Source of the DNA: CBDCKN01 sp965219035
GTDB lineage: Bacteria > Gemmatimonadota > Gemmatimonadetes > Longimicrobiales > Gaopeijiaceae
NCBI GenBank assembly: GCA_965219035.1
Contig: CBDCMR010000004.1
Span: 930,001-994,000 of the forward strand
Length of the DNA stretch: 64,000 bases
Reading direction: 5' to 3'
Made by a program: the position numbers and the translations under genes
Notes under the pieces: model-generated
What the model was told of the DNA's origin: nothing
What the model saw: the letters and a program-made list of their open reading frames with translations, nothing else
The model's database searches: none
Shown: in pieces, positions 45,703 to 53,422 of the stretch
How the letters are laid out: the number at the start of each line of letters is the position of its first letter
Numbering within the stretch: position 1 is the first letter of the stretch

Positions 45703-47529
45703 TTAGGGTAGGCTGTAGAAACGCCACTGACTCCTGTAGTTTCGGGTGAGTGGTTGATTGGTTAGCCGAGCGCGTACCAGTTCGATGGGCAAACGACCGC
45801 CCAACATGATGGCGTCATGAAATTCCGTCGCGCTCATCCGGCCGGACTCGACCAGCTCCTGGTAGAGTGAGCGAAACTGGAGCGCGCCAATCATATAGCC
45901 CGCCTGGTAAAGCGGCGAAACCATGGCGCTGCGGCGTACCTCTGCCTCGGCATTCGCGCGCTCGTGCCCCCCCCGTTCCACAAGAAAATCGACCGCCTGT
46001 TTCGGGGTCCAGTTGCCGAGCTGATAGTTGAGCGAAAAGATGATTCGCGAAGCGCGATGCAATCGCCAAAACAGCATGCCGACCTTGTCCGGGTTGTTGC
46101 GCGGAAAATCCCGCGGCAAGAGCTGAAACTCCCAATACTGCGCCCAGCCTTCGCCCCAGAACGGAGTGCGCAGAAGCTCACCTCGATGTGGATTGAAACG
46201 ACGGGTCAAGAACCCCTGCATGTAATGACCGGGAACGAGCTCATGCTGCACGCTGCCAAAGTTGAGGTGCGGCGAGTTGCCGCGCTTACTCATCAGCTTG
46301 TCCTGATGGGCCATCCCGTCCGTCGGATAGGAGACCCGCGTGACCTCACCCCCGGTGAAGAATGGATTTATGATCTGCCTCTCCGGCGTCTGCATTGCGA
46401 GACGCCAGACCTCCCGCGGGAGCGGCGGCAAGGTGATCATATCGAGCTTCGCGACGAAGTCTTCCGAGTATTCTTGAATTTCGAAAATGAGCCACGGCTT
46501 CTCACCGGGCGGCGGTGCGAGGCTCTTGGCATACTCGAGCGCGGCTTTCCAGTCGTCGCCATAGCCCATCTCCCGGGATACAATCCTGAACTGGTTTTCG
46601 ATCCAATCAAACTCCCGTTGGCCGATGGCGATCAGTTCCTCCGGAGTGTATGGGATCATCTGCACGTCCAGCTCGACGCGCAGGCCGTCGGCCAGGACCG
46701 GGTCACCGATGATGGGTGCTTTTCCTCCCGGTTTGATATTTACTAAATGTTCGTCGATGGCGCCGACGTAATCCTGCAAAGCGGCGTCCACCCGGCCATA
46801 TGGTTCACGTACCCACCACGAATAGATCGGGTCATAGCCATCGTAAAACGTGTTCCAATCCGCCAGCACGGTGCGAAAATGCTCGATCTGCCTGGCGGCG
46901 CGCCAGGCGATTGCGGGCGAAATGCCGCTTCTTGTTACCAAACCTCCTGCTTCCCGCGCCTCCGCAACAAGCGCGCGCGTCAGACCGGTCACCTGCTGCG
47001 CGACTTCGTCGAGTGTCATGGCTGCTGTCTGCGGAACGACCCGTTTCCGGTCGTGCCGATCTTCCTGCAACAAGCGGAGCTGGTCTCCGAATGGGAGCAG
47101 CGGCACCATCTCCTTCGCTTGGCGTTCAGCCAGATGCAGTGTCTCAAGGTCATATTCGATGCGGTTGCGAAGCGCGATGTAATCGATCTGGCCTTCGTGA
47201 TTCAGAGCATCGAAGTCAAGTTCCTCAAGGCGCTGCAGCCAAGCCCGGTGGAAGATGTTCAGGCGCTGGTTGCGGGCGGGTGAGTAGAGCACTTCATAAC
47301 GCCGTTTGATGGACGCCTTGTCTTCCACATAGCGCTTCACGGCTACTCGCAGATTGCTCTCACTGCGAGCAAAATTGACGAGCGAAGAGAGCACCGGCGC
47401 ATCACCTTCCCAGCCCGTGGGCAAGTCTATCTCCGCATTCTGCGCCCGCAGGCCGTGCGGCATCATAAGTAGCACCGCGAAAAGCAACTTAGAACAGAAT
47501 GGAACATCCACTAATCTGCGATAAATCAT
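45703..47529 (-). CDS. Exported DUF885-family zinc peptidase
   Basis: A 608-aa protein of the DUF885 family. It has a signal peptide (residues 10-32 with LRAQNA), a helical body, and the zinc site VQHELVPGHYMQ (HExxxGH) with EGWAQYWEFQLLP downstream. Members are M32-like carboxypeptidases or esterases of unknown natural substrate. The start is ATG 47529. Base composition is visibly lower in G+C than the first 20 kb, consistent with transfer. First gene of the minus-strand hydrolase set; a gap of 221 bp separates it from the M24 gene. Confidence 0.83.
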   Translation of the reverse strand: MIYRRLVDVPFCSKLLFAVLLMMPHGLRAQNAEIDLPTGWEGDAPVLSSLVNFARSESNLRVAVKRYVEDKASIKRRYEVLYSPARNQRLNIFHRAWLQRLEELDFDALNHEGQIDYIALRNRIEYDLETLHLAERQAKEMVPLLPFGDQLRLLQEDRHDRKRVVPQTAAMTLDEVAQQVTGLTRALVAEAREAGGLVTRSGISPAIAWRAARQIEHFRTVLADWNTFYDGYDPIYSWWVREPYGRVDAALQDYVGAIDEHLVNIKPGGKAPIIGDPVLADGLRVELDVQMIPYTPEELIAIGQREFDWIENQFRIVSREMGYGDDWKAALEYAKSLAPPPGEKPWLIFEIQEYSEDFVAKLDMITLPPLPREVWRLAMQTPERQIINPFFTGGEVTRVSYPTDGMAHQDKLMSKRGNSPHLNFGSVQHELVPGHYMQGFLTRRFNPHRGELLRTPFWGEGWAQYWEFQLLPRDFPRNNPDKVGMLFWRLHRASRIIFSLNYQLGNWTPKQAVDFLVERGGHERANAEAEVRRSAMVSPLYQAGYMIGALQFRSLYQELVESGRMSATEFHDAIMLGGRLPIELVRARLTNQPLTRNYRSQWRFYSLP

Positions 47530-47978
47530 GAATTCGTCTCCACTAGAAAGTTGCAAAGGGTTATTGGGTCCCTCTGGTCATCCGACCTCAGGCCCGTAGG
47601 GACCGATACCACGGGATGACCGGTAAGATACCGTTTCCAAAGTGGGGATTGACGGACTCCCAGAGGATGTGTGGATGGGCAAGGGATGCCGAACGGACCC
47701 GACCCCGAGTCCGGGACAGCCATTCCGGCGGGCTGTGTCTCAGTCGGGCAGGGACTGAGTCTGGGTCGGCTGCATACGCTTGGTTAGCGACCCTAACAGA
47801 AGTCGTACCCTTAGGTAGCGTGCGCACCGTGAGGTAAAAACCATCAAAAATGTACTCCTCTGTCTGGCCAGATGCGACCAACTCGGCGTGTGACAAACTC
47901 TTACGGTACCGTGCCCGAACCATATCATTGCCCAGGTAGTAGCTCATCCCGTCGGGCAGGATGGCGTATAAGCTAGCC
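47530..47978. other. Spacer with 63-bp repeat and a possible gene remnant
   Basis: A minus frame (47588 to 47978 and on into the IS fragment) encodes about 130 aa (YYLGNDMVRARYRKSLSHAE) that I do not recognise. It starts inside the IS arm, so it may be a host gene truncated by the insertion. Its 3' part runs through copy B of the 63-bp repeat. Confidence 0.4.
47638..47700 (+). repeat. 63-bp repeat, copy B
   Basis: Identical to the reverse complement of 34314-34376 for 63 bases. The flanks differ at both ends. It lies about 280 bp from the IS481-like inverted repeat. Confidence 0.85.
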
Positions 47979-48635
47979 TGTGCTGAGACGGTATTCACCT
48001 GACAGTTGACCACGAGAGAGGACGGTGGCCAGCCGCCCTCGCCGGAGCTAATTGAGAGATGTCGAAGTCACTCACTTAGCACGGGAGAGAAGATGACCAC
48101 CGTCCAGGGGGAGAAGATAGCGCGCCGCAAGCTGAGCCTGCTACAGTTGGCCCAGGAGCTCGGCAACGTGAGCAAGGCGTGCAAGATCGTGGGCTACAGC
48201 CGGCAGCAGTTCTACGAGATCAGGAGGAACTTCCAGCTTTACGGGGCCGAGGGGCTGATCGACCAGCTTCCGGGGCCGAAGGGACCGCACCCGAACCGGG
48301 TGAGTGAAGAGATTGAGCAGGCGGTCTTGGCCCACGCCTTGGAGGCTCCGACGCACGGAGCTCAGCGGGTCGCGGACGAGTTGCTGCTCGGAGGGATCCA
48401 GGTGAGCTCAGGAGGCGTACGGGGCGTGTGGACACGCCTTGCTCACGTTGCCGAGCTCCTGGGCCAACTGTAGCAGGCTCAGCTTGCGGCGCGCTATCTT
48501 CTCCCCCTGGACGGTGGTCATCTTCTCTCCCGTGCTAAGTGAGTGACTTCGACATCTCTCAATTAGCTCCGGCGAGGGCGGCTGGCCACCGTCCTCTCTC
48601 GTGGTCAACTGTCAGGTGAATACCGTCTCAGCACA
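47979..48635. mobile_element. Broken IS481-like element folded into a 203-bp inverted repeat
   Basis: Arms 47979-48181 and 48433-48635 are exact or near-exact inverted copies of each other, flanking a unique 251-bp core. Each arm carries the same IS end (TTCACCTGACAGTTGACCAC) and the start of the same transposase. The core continues the transposase only from the left arm. This looks like the left end of one IS plus an inverted second left end, left after nested insertion or deletion, and it has no complete transposase. Confidence 0.75.
48093..48473 (+). pseudogene. IS481-family transposase, N-terminal part only
   Basis: From ATG 48093 (after GGGAGAGA) it encodes a helix-turn-helix start: KLSLLQLAQELGNVSKACKI with YSRQQFYEIRRNFQLYGAEG then LPGPKGPHPNRVSEEIEQAV. 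This is the N-terminal region of IS481-type transposases. At about residue 112 the frame runs into the opposite inverted arm and stops. The DDE catalytic core is absent, so it cannot transpose by itself. Confidence 0.72.
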
Positions 48636-48679
48636 CCCGGCGCACAAAAACGCATTGTGGACTCGCCCGGCGCACAAAA
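48636..48679 (+). repeat. Direct repeat CCCGGCGCACAAAA
   Basis: Two identical 14-mers, 48636-48649 and 48666-48679, 30 bp apart, directly after the IS fragment edge. They may be a leftover of recombination at this junction. Confidence 0.6.
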
Positions 48680-48843
48680 TGGAGCATCCGCAGCGGAACG
48701 TGCTGAAGCGCCCTGCGGCTGATTACCGCGGTCGCACTCCGGACCACCGAGGTCTGGAGCGACCTCTTGACCACCCACCCTCCCCATTCTACACTGCACT
48801 CCCCATGCAAAACGGCGTTCTCTCCTCGATCCCGGAGGTTCAA

Positions 48844-51800
48844 GTGACCGCTATCATCCCCTCAGTGGCGCTGCTCCTGGGCCTGCTCCTCCTCCCAGGA
48901 CCGGCGAGCGCGCAGGCGCCCGTGAAGCCCTGGTCGGTCGAAGAGATCCACGGGCCGGCGCTCGACCTCAAATACACGGTGGACGAGGGGACGTGGGTGT
49001 CGGTGGATGTCTCGCCCGACGGGCGGACGCTGATCTTCGACTTGCTGGGCGACCTCTACACGCTGCCGATCGCCGGCGGGAAGGCCACGCGGTTCACCGG
49101 TGGCACGCGCTGGGACGCGACCCCGCGGTTCTCTCCCGACGGCAGGCGCGTGCTGTTCGCCTCCGATCCATCCGGCTCGGATCAGCTCTGGGTCATTCCC
49201 GTAGAAGGTGGCACGCCGACCATGATCACCAAGGAGGGCAACTATCGGTTCGGGGCGCCCTCAACGGGGGGCGGCTATCAGTACGGGTCGCCTTCATGGG
49301 ATCCGAGCGGGCAGTTCATCTTCACGGCGCGCGAGGCGCTCCCCGGCAGCCGGCTGGGGGAATACGTGATCATGCACCACCAGGGCGGGTCCGGCACGCC
49401 CGTCGCAGAGGACGACGCTGCGGGCCTCGTGGCTTCGGCGGATGGGCGCTGGCTCTATTACACTGTCGAGAATCGCATCGTGCGGCTCGACCGGCGCACC
49501 GGCGAGAAGACGACGGTCGTCTCCGGGTACGCCGATGTACGCCGGCCCGCGATCAGCCCGAGCGGCCGCCTCCTCTCCTTCGCCACGACCATCGACGCGG
49601 TGCCGCGCCTCATCCTGCGGGACCTCGACAGCGGCCGCGACCGCATCCTGTACAGCGGCCTCGACTACGCAAGGCGCTTCGGGTCCGGGGACCTCGATGA
49701 CCTTCCCGGCTACACCTTCACGCCCGACGAGCGGGCGATCGTCTTCACCGCCGACGGCAAGATCCGGCGGGTCGACCTGGCCTCGGGCGACATGACGGTG
49801 ATCCCGTTCACGGCCGATGTCGAGCTCACCGTCACCGAGATTCTGAACCCCAAGCACGAGCTCTCCGACGGTCCCTTCAGCCCGAAGGTGCTGCACTGGG
49901 TTCAGGCGCTGGGGGCGAACGAGCTGATCGTGGGCGCTGCCGGCAAGCTCTACCGATACGATACCAAGTCACGGCGGGCGACCCCCTACGCCAGCGGCCC
50001 CGGCCTCCAGTACGCGCCCGCGGTGTCCCCCGATGGGCGATGGGTCGCGTACGTCGATTGGGTCGACTCGATCGGCGGACGGCTCATGAAAGCCCCGGTG
50101 GCCGGAGGAAGGGGAACGTCGCTCGGCGTGCGGCCCGCACGTTACCAGAACATCTCCTGGTCGCTCGACGGGACGAAGCTGGTCGTCTCCGAGCAGCGGA
50201 TGGAGGCCGACGGCTACACCGAGCAGGGCTACCATTTCCACTGGCTCGACGCGGAGCGTGGCGGTGAGCTCAACATGATCACCGCGGTGACGGCGAGAGG
50301 GAACTGGCGGAAGCCGCCCCAACGGGCGACGTTCGACGACAGCGGCGAGCGCATCTACTACACGGTCCCCCACGATCCGGCTGCGCCAGGCGCTCCAGCT
50401 TTCAGCTACCTGCCTCTCGCCGTCCGGCTCTGCTCCGTGACTCTCGACGGGGCCGACCGCCAGTGCGTCGCGCACTTCAACTTCGCCGACGAGCTGATGC
50501 CCTCGCCCGACGGCAGGTGGGTTCTCTATACCGAGATGCAAAACGTCTACCTGGCGGCGCTCCCACCCCCCGGCAAGGACCCGACGCTCGTCCAGTCGGG
50601 TGGCGGCGCGTTCCCCGTTTATCTCCTCGGCCCACAGGGCGACTACCTCTATTGGATGGACGGAGGGAAGAGGCTGCTCTGGAGCTGGGGCCCGAAGGTG
50701 TACCAGGTGGACCTCGCCTCCGCCTCCAGCGGCGAGAAGGTGACGCCCCAGGTCACGGAGGTTTCGTTCGAGCTCCCCCGCGTCCAGGGGAAGGGCCACC
50801 TGCTGCTCAGTAACGCCCGCCTGATCACCATGAAGGGCGACGAGGTCCTGGAGCGCGGGGACATTCTCGTCTCGAACGGGCGCATCGCGGCCGTAGGACG
50901 GGCAGGGCAGGTCGAGGCGCCGGCGGGCGCCACCACGATGGACCTCTCCGGCAAGACGATCATCCCGGGATTCATCGACCTCCACGCCCACCTCATCTGC
51001 TGTAGCGGGGCACAGGGGCAGGGCCACCTCTACCTCCAGCAGAACCCCTTCCTGATCGCCAACCTGGCCTACGGCGTCACGACGTGGAGAGACCCGTCCA
51101 TCCGCACCCAGACGCTCTACGGCCTGGGCGAGCTTGTGGAGGCCGGGAACACCCTCGGCCCGCGGATGCACGGGACGGGGGACATCTTCATGCACGTGAA
51201 GAATCACTGCTGCGGAGTGCCGAACACCCTCGAGGACGCACGCCGCCTCGTGCGCAACCAGAAGGCGCTCGGCGCCACCTCCATCAAGGACCACACGGTG
51301 CCGAGGCGCGACCAGGTTCAATGGATCATCCAGGCGAGCCGCGAGGAGGGCCTCCAGGTGGTGGAGGATCCGGCGCGTGGCCCGCGGCGCGAGATCCGGC
51401 CGATGATGGACGGCGCGACGAGCCTCGAGCACGTCTACGCGGCAGCGCCGGCGAAGAAGGACGTGATCGAGCTGCTCGCCCGCACCGGCGGCTTCTACGT
51501 CCCGACGCTGGTTTCCGGCGGATTCGAATCCTCTTTCGTGACTACGACCAGTCCACATGAAGATGAGAAGCTGCGGCGCTTCACTCCCCACGTCTTCCTC
51601 GACAGGGAGCTGCGCGGTCACAACCAGTGGCTGATGCCTCACGAGGTCCCCACGTGGCGGTCCGAGATTCTTCGCGACCTGGTGCGTGCGGGCGGGAAGG
51701 TCGGGATGGGCTCTCACGGTCAGGTGCAGGGGCTCGGGTCCCACTGGGAGGTCTGGGCGATGGCGAGCGGCGGATTGACTCCGTTCGAGGCGATCCGGAG

Positions 51801-52035
51801 CGCGACCCTCACCGGCGCGGAGGCCATGGGGATGCAGGATGACCTCGGCTCGCTCGAGCCCGGCAAGCTCGCAGACCTGATGGTCCTCGATCGGAATCCG
51901 CTGGTGGACCTCAGGAACACGAACTCGATCCGCTACGTGATGAAGGCCGGCTTGATGTGGGAGGGAGACACGATGGACGAGGTGTGGCCGAACAAGCGGA
52001 AGCTCAACATCTCTTTCAACCGGTCTCCGTTATAG
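48844..52035 (+). CDS. Exported beta-propeller (PD40) amidohydrolase
   Basis: A 1063-aa protein. The GTG at 48844 follows GGAGG (48834-48838) and starts a clean signal peptide TAIIPSVALLLGLLLL then PGPASA; an ATG at 48805 is a less likely start. Residues of about 50-640 form a PD40/WD40-like propeller with repeats such as DVSPDGRTLIFDLLGDLYTL and RFSPDGRRVLFASD. Residues of about 660-1050 are an amidohydrolase with PGFIDLHAHLICC, the SLEHV region and LEPGKLADLMVLDRNPLVD. The propeller probably shields or selects the substrate. Acts outside the cytoplasm. Confidence 0.86.
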   Translation: MTAIIPSVALLLGLLLLPGPASAQAPVKPWSVEEIHGPALDLKYTVDEGTWVSVDVSPDGRTLIFDLLGDLYTLPIAGGKATRFTGGTRWDATPRFSPDGRRVLFASDPSGSDQLWVIPVEGGTPTMITKEGNYRFGAPSTGGGYQYGSPSWDPSGQFIFTAREALPGSRLGEYVIMHHQGGSGTPVAEDDAAGLVASADGRWLYYTVENRIVRLDRRTGEKTTVVSGYADVRRPAISPSGRLLSFATTIDAVPRLILRDLDSGRDRILYSGLDYARRFGSGDLDDLPGYTFTPDERAIVFTADGKIRRVDLASGDMTVIPFTADVELTVTEILNPKHELSDGPFSPKVLHWVQALGANELIVGAAGKLYRYDTKSRRATPYASGPGLQYAPAVSPDGRWVAYVDWVDSIGGRLMKAPVAGGRGTSLGVRPARYQNISWSLDGTKLVVSEQRMEADGYTEQGYHFHWLDAERGGELNMITAVTARGNWRKPPQRATFDDSGERIYYTVPHDPAAPGAPAFSYLPLAVRLCSVTLDGADRQCVAHFNFADELMPSPDGRWVLYTEMQNVYLAALPPPGKDPTLVQSGGGAFPVYLLGPQGDYLYWMDGGKRLLWSWGPKVYQVDLASASSGEKVTPQVTEVSFELPRVQGKGHLLLSNARLITMKGDEVLERGDILVSNGRIAAVGRAGQVEAPAGATTMDLSGKTIIPGFIDLHAHLICCSGAQGQGHLYLQQNPFLIANLAYGVTTWRDPSIRTQTLYGLGELVEAGNTLGPRMHGTGDIFMHVKNHCCGVPNTLEDARRLVRNQKALGATSIKDHTVPRRDQVQWIIQASREEGLQVVEDPARGPRREIRPMMDGATSLEHVYAAAPAKKDVIELLARTGGFYVPTLVSGGFESSFVTTTSPHEDEKLRRFTPHVFLDRELRGHNQWLMPHEVPTWRSEILRDLVRAGGKVGMGSHGQVQGLGSHWEVWAMASGGLTPFEAIRSATLTGAEAMGMQDDLGSLEPGKLADLMVLDRNPLVDLRNTNSIRYVMKAGLMWEGDTMDEVWPNKRKLNISFNRSPL

Positions 52036-52097
52036 GAGTAGCTGGGCGCCGTCGTGCAGAGCCGGTAACGAACTTCTGACTCAGGGCAGGCCTGAGC

Positions 52098-53414
52098 GGT
52101 AAAGGACCTGGGTAACAGTTAAGTCAAGAGACCTGAGTAACAGTTCTCCGTCCTTTGCAAGTGCCTCCAGTTCGTCTCTTCCCTCGTCCGAGGGAGTCGA
52201 AGATGAGGCGTTTGGGTTCAACAAAGCGTCCTAGCCAGATGGGTCCGAAGTAGACCTCAAAGAGACCGTGGTCAATCTCTTCCAGTCCGACTTCATGCCC
52301 AGCGAAGAGTCGGCCGACGGGCACACGGTCCCCGTACCAGCGGATGCCACCGTTCGTGCTGACGAGCCGGGTCTCGAAGTGGCCCGGATACGTGACCGGG
52401 TCGAGTTGCTTCGGGAAGGGTCGAGGTGAGGGTCGGTAGAGATTGGAGGGCACGGCACCGTCCAACGCCTCGTGAGGCCGGACTTCGTTGTAGAGCTTCC
52501 TGAATCTTCGAAACGCTTGCTGCTGGGTCCGCATGTTGGAGCTCGGAGGTCGGGTGGTACGCCTCTTTAGCACCAGGTGCATGTTCTCGTGCTTGCCGTT
52601 CTGCTGAGGGCAGCCAGGCTCGATGAGCTCAGGCAGAATGCCCACCTGAATGAACCACACGGACAGCCGAGAGAGACGGCCTAGTGCGTTCGAAGCGAAG
52701 GGAGTGCCGTTGTCCGTACGGATCCGTTCGGGTAGACCGTGTTGGCGAAATAGCCGCGTGAACACTGGGATCACGCCGTCGATTGTCACGTCCGGACGAC
52801 CCCAACACTCCAGTACGAACCTCGAATGCATGTCCTGCACAGTAAGCGGGTAGCACAGCTCACCGTCACCCATCGGGAACTCGCCCTTGAAGTCGGCCGT
52901 CCACGTCCCGTTCGGTTCAGATGCGTTGGTATCGGGTCGACCCGGGTGCCAGCGGCGCACCCTTCGCCGACGCCTCGGCACCAGGTCGTGACGCACCAGG
53001 ATGTTGTGCATCGTCTGTCGTGAGGGCAGTGCTAGCTCCGGCCGATGCGTCTGCAGGTACCACTGGATCTTCTTCGGCCCGAAGTCGTCATACTTGCGTC
53101 TAACCTCGAGGATCGTCTCGACCACCTCACTAGGCGTAGCCCATGGGCAATGCCCGGGTCGACTCGCTCGATTCTCCAGACCTGCTGGCCCGGCTCGCCG
53201 CCATCGATCCATCCACTTGTAGCCCGTCTTGCGACTAATCCCGTATCGATCGCACACCGCAGCAAAGCTCCGAAGACTGCGATGGGCTTCTTCGATAAAC
53301 CGCGTTCTCTCTTCCATGACATGAGTCTCCTCGAACGGCATCGGCCTCCTCCTTTCAGAGGTGCCGACTGTAACCCATGTCCCTTTACTTAAGTGTGTAC
53401 CATGTCTCTTTACC
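52098..53414. mobile_element. Complete IS481-like insertion sequence
   Basis: A 1317-bp element. Imperfect inverted ends at 52098-52145 and 53366-53414 both begin GGTAAAG and each hold two tandem sites (GACCTGGGTAACAGT, GACCTGAGTAACAGT on the left; matching variants on the right). A single full transposase lies between. I could not see a target duplication (TGAGC against GGACC). The right end is only 8 bp from the stop of the BNR-repeat gene. Confidence 0.8.
52124..53341 (-). CDS. IS481-family transposase (complete)
   Basis: A 405-aa transposase. The N-terminal helix-turn-helix is RSFAAVCDRYGISRKTGYKW; the DDE integrase core includes NGTWTADFKGEFPM (first Asp), IRTDNGTPFAS (second Asp) and GCPQQNGKHENMHLVL (Glu). 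A C-terminal tail of about 90 aa follows. All three catalytic residues and length are normal, so the element may be active. Starts are possible at 53341 and 53317. It differs from the broken transposase at 48093. Confidence 0.92.
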   Translation of the reverse strand: MPFEETHVMEERTRFIEEAHRSLRSFAAVCDRYGISRKTGYKWMDRWRRAGPAGLENRASRPGHCPWATPSEVVETILEVRRKYDDFGPKKIQWYLQTHRPELALPSRQTMHNILVRHDLVPRRRRRVRRWHPGRPDTNASEPNGTWTADFKGEFPMGDGELCYPLTVQDMHSRFVLECWGRPDVTIDGVIPVFTRLFRQHGLPERIRTDNGTPFASNALGRLSRLSVWFIQVGILPELIEPGCPQQNGKHENMHLVLKRRTTRPPSSNMRTQQQAFRRFRKLYNEVRPHEALDGAVPSNLYRPSPRPFPKQLDPVTYPGHFETRLVSTNGGIRWYGDRVPVGRLFAGHEVGLEEIDHGLFEVYFGPIWLGRFVEPKRLIFDSLGRGKRRTGGTCKGRRTVTQVS

Positions 53415-53422
53415 GGACCGCC

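Noticed and set aside
47588..48013. 141-aa minus frame across the IS edge
   Set aside because: Its N-terminus comes from the IS arm and its C-terminus from the 63-bp repeat, so the frame is not a natural gene; at most a remnant.
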